From positions 47,188 through 111,187 of the forward strand of contig JAFXUX010000038.1 in assembly GCA_017524805.1 (NCBI GenBank): a DNA stretch of 64,000 nucleotides. The letters run 5' to 3'. Numbering within the stretch: position 1 is the stretch's first letter; each line of letters starts with the position of its first letter. Origin of the DNA: Candidatus Methanomethylophilaceae archaeon (GTDB taxonomy: Archaea > Thermoplasmatota > Thermoplasmata > Methanomassiliicoccales > Methanomethylophilaceae). Below are positions 9,305 to 19,500 of this stretch, one piece after another. The notes under the pieces were generated by a model that was not told the origin of the DNA, searched no databases, and saw only the letters and a program-made list of their open reading frames with translations. Both the position numbers and the translations under genes were made by a program.

Positions 9305-10630
9305 TTGAGGTATCTGGGGTATGGTTATGTCGAAGGGGTCGATCAGAATGGCGAAACTGCGATCCTTCCTTCCAATGATTTGGACAAAGCGTCCTGTGAA
9401 ACCATAATTCAGCAGCTGCAGCCCAAAAGTGACATGCTGCTGAATTTCTACTCTGAATTGGACGTGATTAAGCTGGGGCTCAGAGAAGAGTACATTCTGG
9501 CCATCGACGAAGGGATCAAAAAACATGGCGTCAACGAGACCATCGACATAATTCTGAACAATTATTCCGACAAAAACAATAATTTCCTGAGGATACTGAA
9601 AAGAACCGATCAGTGCCATCTTCTCACTCTGATGATCGACGCGGAATTGGGTTCGAAACTCTGCTATGATGACAGTTCGGTCGGCGGAAAAGTCAGCGGC
9701 AAAACCTATTCGCGCGACATCAGTATGCTGTCGTTCCTCTGCCAGCAGGAGAAAGATTGTTTCATAGCGAAAAAGATGATCGTCAAAGCCATAGACTGGC
9801 TGATCGATAAAGGGCTGAAAGACAGCGCCTTCGGGAAAGAGGAGGTCAGAGGTTTCATCGGGAGTTTCAGGCAATACGACGACTACTCCATCGTAATGCG
9901 CAAGACCATTCTGTTCATGCTGAAGGAAGTGGACAGAATCTGCTCTGCTAATGAAATCGATTATTCCATTGCGTCAGATACCCTTCTGGGCTATGCCGTT
10001 TTCAAAGGCCTGATGCCTTCCACCAACAGCGCTCAGATCATGATGACCCGCCAGGATTACGACATATTAAAGAAGGCGCTGGCAGGCAACAAGACGCTGA
10101 AGATAGTGGAATATGCTTACAAAAAAGTGATGAGAACCCGCATCACAGTGAAAGGGATTTCGAGCAGCTGGGCGTACATATCGGTGATCAAATTGGATGT
10201 AGTCAAAGACGGCGACCGCCGCGGGCAATACGATTCGATCAAAAGCGATCTGAAGAAAAGCCTGGCGAAGATAGACCTGGGCGATGTCGACGTCAACAAT
10301 CCGAAGGTGTCAGCCCTCTACAGGGATGCCTTCAAAAAAATATCCAACCTGATCGGTTCGGATAAGGCGGATCAGAGCTGCGGCCTCGTGAACGGCATCG
10401 AAACCGCGAAAATAAACGAGATCGACTGCAGATTGGAAGATTATCTGCCCACGAAATCTATTCAATTCGATTCGCTCACTCTGAAAGCCGCGAACCATCC
10501 CTCATCTTTCAACGGAAAATTCGAGGAACCTCCGCTGAAATTGTCGCCATATCTCGGCAGCAAGAGGGCAAAGGCCGATCTGGATGTGATCGAGACTGTT
10601 ATCAACAAAGAATTGGCGGGAGGGAAGTGA
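9305..10630 (+). CDS. LicD-related protein with degenerate catalytic motif
   Basis: 441 residues. The C-terminal half aligns with the neighbouring LicD proteins: LREVDRICS-like segment, IASDTLLGYAVFKG at about 220-233, and LEDYLPTKSIQFD near the end, matching EDYLPTKRLKFED of the next gene. The metal-binding WDDDxD motif is replaced by MPSTNSAQIMM, so the acidic residues needed for catalysis are absent. It is therefore likely a structural or regulatory paralogue. The start is a TTG at 9305 with a GAGG about 10 bases upstream and a TGA two codons before; a later ATG cannot be excluded. It overlaps the next gene's leader. Confidence 0.7.
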   Translation: MRYLGYGYVEGVDQNGETAILPSNDLDKASCETIIQQLQPKSDMLLNFYSELDVIKLGLREEYILAIDEGIKKHGVNETIDIILNNYSDKNNNFLRILKRTDQCHLLTLMIDAELGSKLCYDDSSVGGKVSGKTYSRDISMLSFLCQQEKDCFIAKKMIVKAIDWLIDKGLKDSAFGKEEVRGFIGSFRQYDDYSIVMRKTILFMLKEVDRICSANEIDYSIASDTLLGYAVFKGLMPSTNSAQIMMTRQDYDILKKALAGNKTLKIVEYAYKKVMRTRITVKGISSSWAYISVIKLDVVKDGDRRGQYDSIKSDLKKSLAKIDLGDVDVNNPKVSALYRDAFKKISNLIGSDKADQSCGLVNGIETAKINEIDCRLEDYLPTKSIQFDSLTLKAANHPSSFNGKFEEPPLKLSPYLGSKRAKADLDVIETVINKELAGGK

Positions 10631-10635
10631 TCGCT

Positions 10636-13191
10636 ATGAAGGACAAAATAGTCTTGAGCAAATCCAGGGTCGATTCCTTATCCAAGATCGATGTTGAAGA
10701 GGAAAGCTGGATCAAGCAGTATTCTGAGCGTCCGTGGGATGGAAAAGAGCCGATAACAACGGGCAAGTACTTCATCGAATACGAGGGAATCCCGTTCCAC
10801 TTCGCATTTTACAAGTCAAAAACTGACGACAAGCATCTGATGGTGTCCCTGACCGGAGGGAATTACGGTTCGACCCGCACCGAGGGCATGTATACGAGAT
10901 GGAAATATGCGGCACGCACGGATTATTCCATACTTTGCATCGATGACCCGATGGTGTGGATGTACAAGGTCAGGTTCGGATGGTTCGGCGGCGCGAACAA
11001 AAAAGGCAAGCCGATTTGGACCATCACTTCTGAATTGATCAAGAAGATAATGGCCGCAAGCTATTCGAAGCAGCCCGAGGTAATTTTCTACTCTTCTTCT
11101 TCTGGTGGGACTGCAGCCATTCTGATATCGTCAGTGATAGGGTTCCCATGCTCCGTGGTCGCGATCAACCCGCAGCTGTATCTGCCGTTCAATCCTATGT
11201 ACAAAAAAACGACGGGCGCCGGCATCCTCCATGAAGAGTTGGTAAAACAGAAAACCGTAGTCGGAATCATCAAGAATCACAAGGAAAATCATTACATCAT
11301 TCTGGAGAATCTGGCCTCGTACAATGATTACGTCAGGCATCACATGCATCTTTGCGGAGAGCTGGGAATAAAACCGGCATACGGCATAACCCGCTCATCC
11401 GACAATCTGATCAGCTGGGTTTATTATGCGGCCTCCAATCAAACTCATAGGGCGCAGGATTTCGCTTCGCTCTATCCGGCTTTGGAATACTTGACAGCCA
11501 ATTTCGATCGTTTCAAGGAGATCCCGTGGAACCTGTTGGATCTTTTCAACGGATACCTCCAGGACCATCACGTCCAACTCAGGGATGCCAAACTTATCGA
11601 ATCAAATCTGAAACCGCCATTGGAAGATGCCGTCGAATATGCCAAATCCGGGGATTTCACATTTCTGGAAAAGATAATCGACGATTGCTCGGAAGATGAG
11701 ATCAGAGACAACGAGATATTCAAGCTGATTCTGAAGTTTCCCAGCAGATCCGTTGTCTGCCTGTGCCATCTCTTCGGCAAGACCCATGACAAGGCTTTCT
11801 TGGACAAGGCCGCCCACCGCATCGTCAGAGCTCTTATAGAGGATCCCAAGACCTTTACGAATCAGATGCAACCCATACTGATGGGCTCGAATCTGACGGA
11901 AGAAGCGGCATGCTCTTTGGTCGAAGCGGCATCGTCGCGCATCGATGATGTCTTAGAGAGTATGAGGTCGTCCGAACAGATCAAAGAGATCGCATGCGCG
12001 GTTATGCTTCAGTATCTGTCGTCGGGAAAGCCGATGGATGTCATCATCGATCAGATGAAGTCCGACGGCCCGAGATCCGTCCTTTTGCTCCTGAGAGCGG
12101 TCAATAAAGAGTATCTTCTTACGCTGGCTCTCGAAACCGTCATGAAGAGCGGCATGCATTATAAATGCAAAAAGAGGGATTACGACTCAAGGAAGGAGTC
12201 GCTGCTGTCCGACTGCTCGATATTGATATCTATCCTCGAGCTGGGCGAAGAAAGATTGGTATTCAATTCGGCGGCGGTATCCCATATGCTCAACTGCATT
12301 GTCGAAAGTGGGCAGAAAAACAATGTCATCGGTGAGCAGGATATATTGGGCATCTTCAAGTCTATAAAATGCAGCGATTCGACGACCGTGGTCATCCACA
12401 GGGCGCTGGCGATGATTCTGAGGGAAGTCGACAGGATATGCACGTCAAAAGGAGTCAATTACACTCTGGCGTGCGGCTCTCTGATCGGCGCCTATCGCCA
12501 CGAGGGATTCATCCCATGGGATGACGACGCCGATCTGTACATGACCCATGACGATTTCAAAGTCTTTAGGGAGGCGGCGAAGAAGAGCGAAGTCATCGAT
12601 CTCATCGAATTCACGTACCACAGCAATTACTCCACCAGACTGAAGCTCCGCAATGTCCCGACCCGCTGGCTGTTCATCGACATCTTCACTTTCGATTACG
12701 TATCGGATCTGGAGAACGCTTGGGAGCTGCGCTGCGAGATGAAGAAGCAGATGAACAAGGAGATGAAAAAGTACCTCGTCGGAAACAGATTCTCCAACAA
12801 AGAGGTCAATATCCCCGGCGTCAAGAGCCTGTATAATCGCTATATCCCGATGTCCATGTCGCGTTTGGACCCCAATAACGAAAGGAAAGGGATCGTGCTG
12901 GGAATAGACAACGCTACGAGGCACAAGCACATCTACCCGATAGAAGACTATCTGCCGACAAAGCGCCTGAAATTCGAGGATATGACCTTGGCAGTCGCCA
13001 ACAATTACCAGAAGATTCTGGAGGTTAATTACTCGAACGCCCTGAGCTTCCCTGAGGATATGATGACGGCCAAGCACAGGCGCACGGATCTGGATCTCAC
13101 GGACATCCTGATCAGGGTCTGTAAAGACGATTCCGCCCGCAGGTCTGAGGCTCAATCAGAATCGGATGGAGGGGACTCCAAGCAGAGCTGA
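10636..13191 (+). CDS. Fusion of an alpha/beta-hydrolase-like domain to a C-terminal LicD domain
   Basis: 851 residues from ATG 10636. Residues ~40-300 resemble an alpha/beta-hydrolase fold (YEGIPFHFAFY, then FYSSSSGGTAAI around 153-164 as a nucleophile-elbow-like S-x-S-x-G), as in some capsule-polysaccharide accessory proteins. The middle is helical repeats. Residues ~600-840 form a full LicD domain with CGSLIGAYRHEGFIPWDDDADLYM. A GTG at 10627 is also in frame, but GGGAGGG at about 10619-10624 is well placed for ATG 10636. The stop of the previous gene is at 10628-10630, so the two form an operon. The combination suggests a surface-modification enzyme with two activities. Confidence 0.75.
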   Translation: MKDKIVLSKSRVDSLSKIDVEEESWIKQYSERPWDGKEPITTGKYFIEYEGIPFHFAFYKSKTDDKHLMVSLTGGNYGSTRTEGMYTRWKYAARTDYSILCIDDPMVWMYKVRFGWFGGANKKGKPIWTITSELIKKIMAASYSKQPEVIFYSSSSGGTAAILISSVIGFPCSVVAINPQLYLPFNPMYKKTTGAGILHEELVKQKTVVGIIKNHKENHYIILENLASYNDYVRHHMHLCGELGIKPAYGITRSSDNLISWVYYAASNQTHRAQDFASLYPALEYLTANFDRFKEIPWNLLDLFNGYLQDHHVQLRDAKLIESNLKPPLEDAVEYAKSGDFTFLEKIIDDCSEDEIRDNEIFKLILKFPSRSVVCLCHLFGKTHDKAFLDKAAHRIVRALIEDPKTFTNQMQPILMGSNLTEEAACSLVEAASSRIDDVLESMRSSEQIKEIACAVMLQYLSSGKPMDVIIDQMKSDGPRSVLLLLRAVNKEYLLTLALETVMKSGMHYKCKKRDYDSRKESLLSDCSILISILELGEERLVFNSAAVSHMLNCIVESGQKNNVIGEQDILGIFKSIKCSDSTTVVIHRALAMILREVDRICTSKGVNYTLACGSLIGAYRHEGFIPWDDDADLYMTHDDFKVFREAAKKSEVIDLIEFTYHSNYSTRLKLRNVPTRWLFIDIFTFDYVSDLENAWELRCEMKKQMNKEMKKYLVGNRFSNKEVNIPGVKSLYNRYIPMSMSRLDPNNERKGIVLGIDNATRHKHIYPIEDYLPTKRLKFEDMTLAVANNYQKILEVNYSNALSFPEDMMTAKHRRTDLDLTDILIRVCKDDSARRSEAQSESDGGDSKQS

Positions 13192-13268
13192 TTGTACCGT
13201 GCCGAAACGGCAAAGGATGTCGGGAAGGGTTGGCGGCCCGCAGATTCCTGTTCCCGTTCCCGTCATCC

Positions 13269-13278
13269 TTATCTATAT
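13269..13278 (+). promoter_or_regulatory. TATA-box candidate for the histidine operon
   Basis: TTATCTATAT lies 36-45 bases before the hisG start codon in the only AT-rich stretch of this intergenic gap. Confidence 0.4.
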
Positions 13279-13313
13279 CGCGCATATACGAAGCAACCGA
13301 CGGAAGGATTCAA

Positions 13314-14177
13314 ATGACGCTCAGATTCGGAGTCCCAAACAAAGGAAGGCTGAACGAACGGACCATCGAGCTCCTCACGAAAGCGGGCCTCGATCTTGGT
13401 GACGACATCGGCAGGAAGCTGTATGTCAAGATAAAGAACCAAGACATCGAGATTATGTTCGTTCGCGCCCAGGACATCCCCGAATTCATCGCCAAAGGGG
13501 CGATCGACATGGGCATCACCGGCCTGGACCAGGTGGCCGAATCCGGGCACGATCTGAAGAATCTTCTGGATCTCGGATTCGGTTTCTGCCGCCTCTCCGT
13601 GGCGGTTCCGGAGGAATCCCCTGCCAGATCCGTCAAGGACATAAAGGACGGGAGCCGCATCGCCACGTCGTTCCCGAAGATAACGAAGAAGTACTTCGAT
13701 TCGCTCGGAAAGGACGTCAGCGTCATCGTCGTGTCCGGGGCGGCCGAGATCATGCCTTATCTGGGCATCTCGGATTACATAGTCGATTTGGTGTCAACCG
13801 GATCCACCCTCAAGATGAACAGGCTCGTCGAGATCGGCACCATCGTCGAATCCCAGGCGGCTATCATATCCTCGGAGAAAGCCATGAAAGGCCACGGGGA
13901 AGAGATCGATCTCGTAGTCAGCTCCATCGCCAGCGTCATAGCGGCCGAGGACAAGAAATACATCATGGCTGACGTGCCCAAATCGGCGCTGCCCGAGATC
14001 GAGCGCATAATACCCGGCATAGGCGGGCCCACCATAGTTCCGATATCCGGAAGCGGGGACACAGTGGCCGTGCACGCGGTCATCGATTCCGATCAGGCCT
14101 ATCGCATCATATCCGAGCTCAAGAGGGTCGGGGCCAAAGGAATATTGACCATGCCCATAGAAAGGCTGGTCGATTGA
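13314..14177 (+). CDS. hisG: ATP phosphoribosyltransferase, long form
   Basis: 287 residues. First enzyme of histidine synthesis, joining ATP and PRPP. It begins MTLRFGVPNKGRL, typical of HisG, with DMGITGLDQ (~63-71) and ISDYIVDLVSTGSTLKMN (~150-167) of the catalytic domains. The C-terminal GGPTIVPI...ELKRVGAKGILTMPIERLV is the histidine-binding ACT-like domain of the long form, so allosteric feedback by histidine is expected. The start at 13314 has GGAAGGA upstream; the open frame extends further back but without homology. First gene of the his operon. Confidence 0.95.
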   Translation: MTLRFGVPNKGRLNERTIELLTKAGLDLGDDIGRKLYVKIKNQDIEIMFVRAQDIPEFIAKGAIDMGITGLDQVAESGHDLKNLLDLGFGFCRLSVAVPEESPARSVKDIKDGSRIATSFPKITKKYFDSLGKDVSVIVVSGAAEIMPYLGISDYIVDLVSTGSTLKMNRLVEIGTIVESQAAIISSEKAMKGHGEEIDLVVSSIASVIAAEDKKYIMADVPKSALPEIERIIPGIGGPTIVPISGSGDTVAVHAVIDSDQAYRIISELKRVGAKGILTMPIERLVD

Positions 14178-14178
14178 T

Positions 14179-15228
14179 ATGGACCGCAGCGTCATGAGAG
14201 AGACTGCGCAGGGATTCCAAAGGTATTACAACCCCAAGCTGAGCGGCGAGCTCAGGCTGGACACGAACACCAACGTCCTCGGATCCAATCCGGCGGCGGA
14301 AAGGTATCTGGCCCAGGGGAAGTGGAATCTGGATTCCTATCCCAATACGTATTCTGACGGTCTCAGAGCCGCTCTCGGTGAGCTCTACGGCCTCCAAGCG
14401 GACAATTTCATCGCCGGCAACGGTTCGGACGAGATGCTGGACGTCACTTTCAAGACGTTCACCAATTGGGGGGACAACAGCGTAGTCCCTGTGCCGTCCT
14501 ATACGCTCTACGATTATTTCGTGAAGATGAACGGAGGCAAAGCCCTCGAAGTCGATCTGACCGAGGATTTCCAGCTCGATGTCGACGCCATAGTCAGGCA
14601 GGACGCGAAGATCGCGATAATGCCTTCCCCGAACAATCCCACCGGCAACTGCTTCAGGGAGAGGGACATCGAGGACGTCCTGTCCAGGTTCGACGGAATA
14701 GTGGTAGTTGACGAGGCCTACGCCGAATACTCGGAAGGCTCCATGATCCGCAGGGTTGACGAATTCGAGAATCTCATTGTGCTCAGGACGTTCTCCAAGG
14801 CATACGCCATGGCAGCCCTCCGCATCGGATACGCCGCCGCCAACCCCAAGCTGGCCGAGATGATGATGTGCGTGAAGATTCCCTATTCGCTGAACATGAT
14901 CAGCGAGGGAGCCGCCATCGCCGCCATCAAAGACCAGGATTTCATCAGTAGAAGCGTATCCATGGTCAAAGAGGAGAGGCCCAAACTGGCCGCCGGCCTC
15001 AGGAAACTCGGGTTCGAGCCATTCCCGTCGGATTCCAATTTCATTCTGGCCCGGTCTCCGATAGACCACGAGGTCTTGGTCAGCGGGCTAAAGAGCAGAG
15101 GCATACTCATACGCGATTTCGGCTCCAAGCGCAGGACCGAGAACTGTGTCAGAACCACCGTCGGCAATTCCGAGCAGAACGCGCTCCTGCTGGAGAAAGC
15201 CGAGGAGGTGATCTCGTCATGCCGCTGA
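14179..15228 (+). CDS. hisC: Histidinol-phosphate aminotransferase
   Basis: 349 residues, PLP-dependent fold-type I. It converts imidazole-acetol phosphate to histidinol phosphate. Visible signatures are GNGSDEMLD (~77-85), PSPNNPTGN (~152-160), VVDEAYAEYSE (~176-186) and RTFSKAYAMAALRIGY, which holds the PLP lysine (~206). It starts one base after the hisG stop and overlaps hisH by 10 bases, so it is translated within the operon. Confidence 0.94.
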   Translation: MDRSVMRETAQGFQRYYNPKLSGELRLDTNTNVLGSNPAAERYLAQGKWNLDSYPNTYSDGLRAALGELYGLQADNFIAGNGSDEMLDVTFKTFTNWGDNSVVPVPSYTLYDYFVKMNGGKALEVDLTEDFQLDVDAIVRQDAKIAIMPSPNNPTGNCFRERDIEDVLSRFDGIVVVDEAYAEYSEGSMIRRVDEFENLIVLRTFSKAYAMAALRIGYAAANPKLAEMMMCVKIPYSLNMISEGAAIAAIKDQDFISRSVSMVKEERPKLAAGLRKLGFEPFPSDSNFILARSPIDHEVLVSGLKSRGILIRDFGSKRRTENCVRTTVGNSEQNALLLEKAEEVISSCR

Positions 15229-15824
15229 AGATCACTGTCACAGATTATGGCGTGGGGAACATCTATTCCATCGCCAAATCCCTGGAGAGATGCGGCGCAG
15301 CTGTGGAAGTCATCAGGGACATGTCTAAGCTGAAGGATGCGGAATGCATCGTTTTCCCCGGAGTGGGAGCTTTCGACAGGACCGCCGAGACTCTTCTGCC
15401 ATACAAAGATGAGATACTGGCGATGCTGGAATCCGGGGTTCCGACCCTGGGAATATGCATCGGGATGCAGATCCTATTCGAAGGGAGCGAGGAAGGCTCG
15501 AAGCCCGGGCTCGGCTATTATCCGGGAAAGGTCAGGATGATGGAAGGGAAAGTGCTGCCTCACATGGGCTGGAACGAGGTCAAGACCGACGATCCTCTTT
15601 TCGAAGGGGTTGACGACCGCATGTTCTATTTCGTCCATTCCTATTGCGGATGCCCCAGCGACCCCGGCATATGCGTCGGGACCACCGAATACGATGGGAA
15701 GGAGTTCGGCTGCTTCTTCAGGAAAGGCAACGTCTACGGCACCCAGTTCCACCCGGAGAAGAGCAGCGCCACAGGGAAGAAGGTGCTGCAGAACTTCATA
15801 GCGTTCGCGGAGGAGCGGATATGA
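15219..15824 (+). CDS. hisH: Imidazole glycerol phosphate synthase, glutaminase subunit
   Basis: 201 residues. Class I glutamine amidotransferase that feeds ammonia to HisF. The nucleophile is C80 in LGICIGMQ, and the His-Glu pair lies in TQFHPEKS near the C-terminus. The N-terminal DYGVGNIYSI is typical. It overlaps hisC at the start and hisA at the end (ATGA), showing tight coupling. Confidence 0.95.
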   Translation: MPLKITVTDYGVGNIYSIAKSLERCGAAVEVIRDMSKLKDAECIVFPGVGAFDRTAETLLPYKDEILAMLESGVPTLGICIGMQILFEGSEEGSKPGLGYYPGKVRMMEGKVLPHMGWNEVKTDDPLFEGVDDRMFYFVHSYCGCPSDPGICVGTTEYDGKEFGCFFRKGNVYGTQFHPEKSSATGKKVLQNFIAFAEERI

Positions 15825-16585
15825 AGGTCATACCCGCGGTCGATGTCCTGGACCATCAGGTTGTCCAGCTGGTGGGCGGGGTTCCCGGCAGCCAGCAGAT
15901 CGTCATGCCCGATCCCGTCGCCGTGGCCGAGATGTGGGCAGACAAAGGTGCCGATTACTTGCATCTGGTGGATCTGGACGGGGCGTTCGGCAAGGAGAAC
16001 AATTTCCCTGTCTTCAAGAGGATCATAGAGGAAGTCGGGGTGCCGGTGGAGATCGGCGGCGGAATAAGGGATTCGGATTCTGTCGAGGACCTCATATCCG
16101 CGGGAGCTGACCGCGTAATAGTCGGCACCAAGGCCGTGAAGGATCCCGACTGGCTGGCCGAGCTGGCTTACGATTTCCCGGGAAAGATAGTCCTTTCCAT
16201 GGACACCAAAGGCGGACGCATCGCCGTCAAAGGATGGCAGGAATCCGCGGAGCTCACCGTGGACGAGATGTTCGGCCGCATATGGGATCTGCCGCTGGCG
16301 GCCGTCCTCAACACCAACGTGGATGTCGAAGGCCAGAGGAAGGGCATCGACGAGGCGCAGGCAAGGCAGTTCATAAGTTCCTGTCCCCACGACGTCATCG
16401 CATCCGGCGGAGTCACATCCAAGAGGGATGCCGAGATCCTGTCCGAGTGCGGCGCGGTGGGAGCTGTCGTAGGCCTCGCCATGTACACCGAGGTCATCCG
16501 CCCCTGGGAATGGGATGTCCCCTGGTGGGCGCGATCGACAGCAGCTAATATCCCTACCGATCTCCAGATCCGATCGTATTTATGA
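15821..16585 (+). CDS. hisA: ProFAR isomerase
   Basis: 254 residues, a beta/alpha barrel with the half-barrel phosphate-binding motifs IGGGIR (~75-80) and ASGGVTS (~190-196). The first catalytic aspartate is D8 in VIPAVDV and the second lies in NTNVDVEG (~164-171). It isomerises ProFAR to PRFAR. The long upstream open frame is not homologous; ATG 15821 overlaps the hisH stop. It ends in an ATGA overlap with the helicase gene. Confidence 0.94.
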   Translation: MKVIPAVDVLDHQVVQLVGGVPGSQQIVMPDPVAVAEMWADKGADYLHLVDLDGAFGKENNFPVFKRIIEEVGVPVEIGGGIRDSDSVEDLISAGADRVIVGTKAVKDPDWLAELAYDFPGKIVLSMDTKGGRIAVKGWQESAELTVDEMFGRIWDLPLAAVLNTNVDVEGQRKGIDEAQARQFISSCPHDVIASGGVTSKRDAEILSECGAVGAVVGLAMYTEVIRPWEWDVPWWARSTAANIPTDLQIRSYL

Positions 16586-19500
16586 GGCTGGAAGACGGAA
16601 TCTACGAGCATGTAATCAGCGAGTCCATAGACGGGGCGCTATCCGAGCTGGGCATGGAGGATGCCGAGGTCAGAGGCATATCCCCAGAGGATTCGCCGGA
16701 AGTTCTCTCGCAATACATCGCAGGGGTCGTCCGCCGCGCTCTCGAATCATCTGCAGGAAGGCATCCCAGCAACCGCGCCGGCAGATCCGATGCCATATCC
16801 GAGGAAGTCAGCATCTGCAACGGCATCATCAGAAGCCTCATCGAGATGACCGGGGACGGATCCCTGTCCAGATGCCTGATATCCGGCGACGGGAAGCAGC
16901 TTTTGGCGGTCAGGGCCGGCGGCAGGGACCTGATCGGAATACGCCCGCCGACTCCCATGTCGTTCAGCACCCTTTTCACGAACAAAAGGGGCGAACCCAA
17001 TCTTATGGAGGAGCTGAACAAGGAGATAATGACTTCCGACGAGGTCGATTTCCTCGTGTCTTTCATCAAGTGGAGCGGCATCCGCACGATCCGCGATTCC
17101 CTGGAGAGTTTCGCCCGCAGCGGCGGGAAGCTCAGGATACTGACCACGACGTATTTGGGAATAACAGACGCGGCCGCGATAGACTGGCTTTCCAGGCTTC
17201 CAAACAGCTCGGTGAGGATATCCTACGAGAACGACAACACCCGCCTCCACGCGAAGGCCTACGTCTTCAGGCGGAGGACCAAGCTGGATTCCGCGATCAT
17301 CGGCTCTTCCAACCTGTCCCGCGCGGCCGTCACGGATGGCGCGGAATGGAACATGAAGGTCACATCCCCGGATGCCCCGTACGTCATGGCCTCCGTCGGG
17401 AAAGCTTTCGAGGAGTGCTGGAACTCTCAGGATTTTGCGGGATACGATCCCGACAGGGATGGCGTCCGTCTGAGAGAAGCGCTCTCCCGCTCCAAAATCT
17501 CCGATTCCGGGTCTATCGATCTGCCTTTGTTTGACATCAGGCCGTACCCTTATCAGGAGGAGATCCTGGCCCAGCTGGAAGCCGAGAGGGAGATCCACCA
17601 TTCCTATCGCAATCTCGTCGTGGCCGCCACAGGCACCGGGAAGACTGTCATCGCCGCTTTCGATTACAGGCGCTTCATCGGGAAGCCGGAGAATAGGGGC
17701 AGGGTCAACAGGCTGCTCTTCGTCGCCCATAGGGAGGAGATTCTTCGTAAAAGCCTCCAAACCTTCCGTATGGTTCTCCATGACCAGAATTTCGGAGGGA
17801 TATGCACGGGCAATATCGAACCTCCATCCATGGACCACGTATTCATGTCCGTGCAGACGCTGAGGTCCAGAGGCTATGCGGAAAGCATGCGGCCGGATTT
17901 CTACGATTTCATAATAGTCGACGAGACCCATCACGCCGGAGCGGACAGCTACCACGGCATCTTCGGGATGAGGCCGAAGGTCCTTCTGGGGCTGACCGCC
18001 ACGCCAGAGCGCATGGATGGGAAGAGTATTCTCTCTTCTTTCGGCGGCAGGGTGGCGGGCGAGATACGCCTCCCGGAAGCCATCGACAGGGGCCTCCTCG
18101 TTCCGTTCCATTATTTCGCGGTGACCGATCCCACCGACATCTCCAAGGTCAAGTTCACGCGGGGCAGATTCGATGAGGAGGAGCTCACCCAGATTTATCT
18201 AAGAAACGACGGGCGCATAGGCGTCATCGTCGACGCTCTGAGGAGGTATACCCCGGACATCGGGTCGGTGAAAGGGCTGGGGTTCTGCGTATCCAAGGTC
18301 CATGCCAAATACATGGCCGATAAGTTCTGCGGGATGGGGATCCCATCTGTGGCGTTGACCAGCGATTCGCCGGATGACGTCAGGCGGGACGCAATGGGAA
18401 GGCTTTCCCGCGGGGAGATCAATTTCATCTTCTCTGTGGATCTCTATAATGAAGGCGTTGACATCCCGGAGGTGAATACCGAGCTTTTCCTGCGCCCGAC
18501 CGGCAGTATGACCGTGTTCATCCAGCAGCTGGGGCGCGGCCTCAGGCTCTGTCCTTCGCAAGGGAAGACCGAGCTTACTGTGCTGGATTTCGTAGGGCAA
18601 TTCGATGCGAAATACGACCTCTATCTGAGGCAGATCGCCTATCTCACGTCATGCTCGGCTATGTCAGTCGGATCCCAAATCAAAAACGGGTTCATCGGAC
18701 TCCCGACGGGATGCTATATTGGATTGGAGGAAATCGCTAAGAATCACATACTGGACAGCATCAGCAATACGAATGCCGGGAAGAGGCGCCTGGAGACGTC
18801 GGTGAGGGAATTCATCGACGAATTCGGCAGGGATCCAACCCTGTCCGAGTTCTTGGGATACGCGAACACAGAGCCGAGCGCAATATACAAGGGCGGGCGC
18901 ACCCTCCATGGGATGGCTGTATCCGCTCGCGGCGGGACTCCCGACCCAGAGGATGAGAAGGTTTTCTCCAAGGCGTTCCTGAGGGCTCTGAGCATCGACA
19001 GCGTCTCCTGGATAGAGGCGATGCTGAGCGTTATGGATGGAATTGGCGGCCGCTCAGAATCGATGGATCGCTACGTTTCGATGCTGTACTTCACATTCCA
19101 CCCTTCCTCGGGCGCAGGCGGGAGCGGGGACGCATGGGAGTTTGCAGATTGGCTCAGAGGCAAGCCAGATTATGTTTCGGAATTCAGGGAGATCCTTCAT
19201 ATGGACAGGGATGCGGTGAAGTTTATGGAGGAGTCCGTGGACATAGGCCATACAAACCCTCTCCGGCTGCATTGCTCGTACAGCAACGATCAGATCAGGG
19301 CGGCCCTGGGGATAATAAAAGCTGGAGACATCGGCACTCTCAGGGAAGGCGTATACTACGACAAAGCCAACGGGTGCGACCTCCTTTTCGTCACTCTGAA
19401 CAAGAAAGAGGGCGAGTACTCTCCGACGACGATGTACGAGGATTATCCCATCGGCGAGAGCGAGTTCAATTGGCAGAGCCAGAGCACCACATCCGAGGAT

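Noticed and set aside
16515..17534. 339-residue frame overlapping the start of the helicase
   Set aside because: Arg/Gln-rich shadow frame; the real helicase frame carries PLD and helicase motifs.
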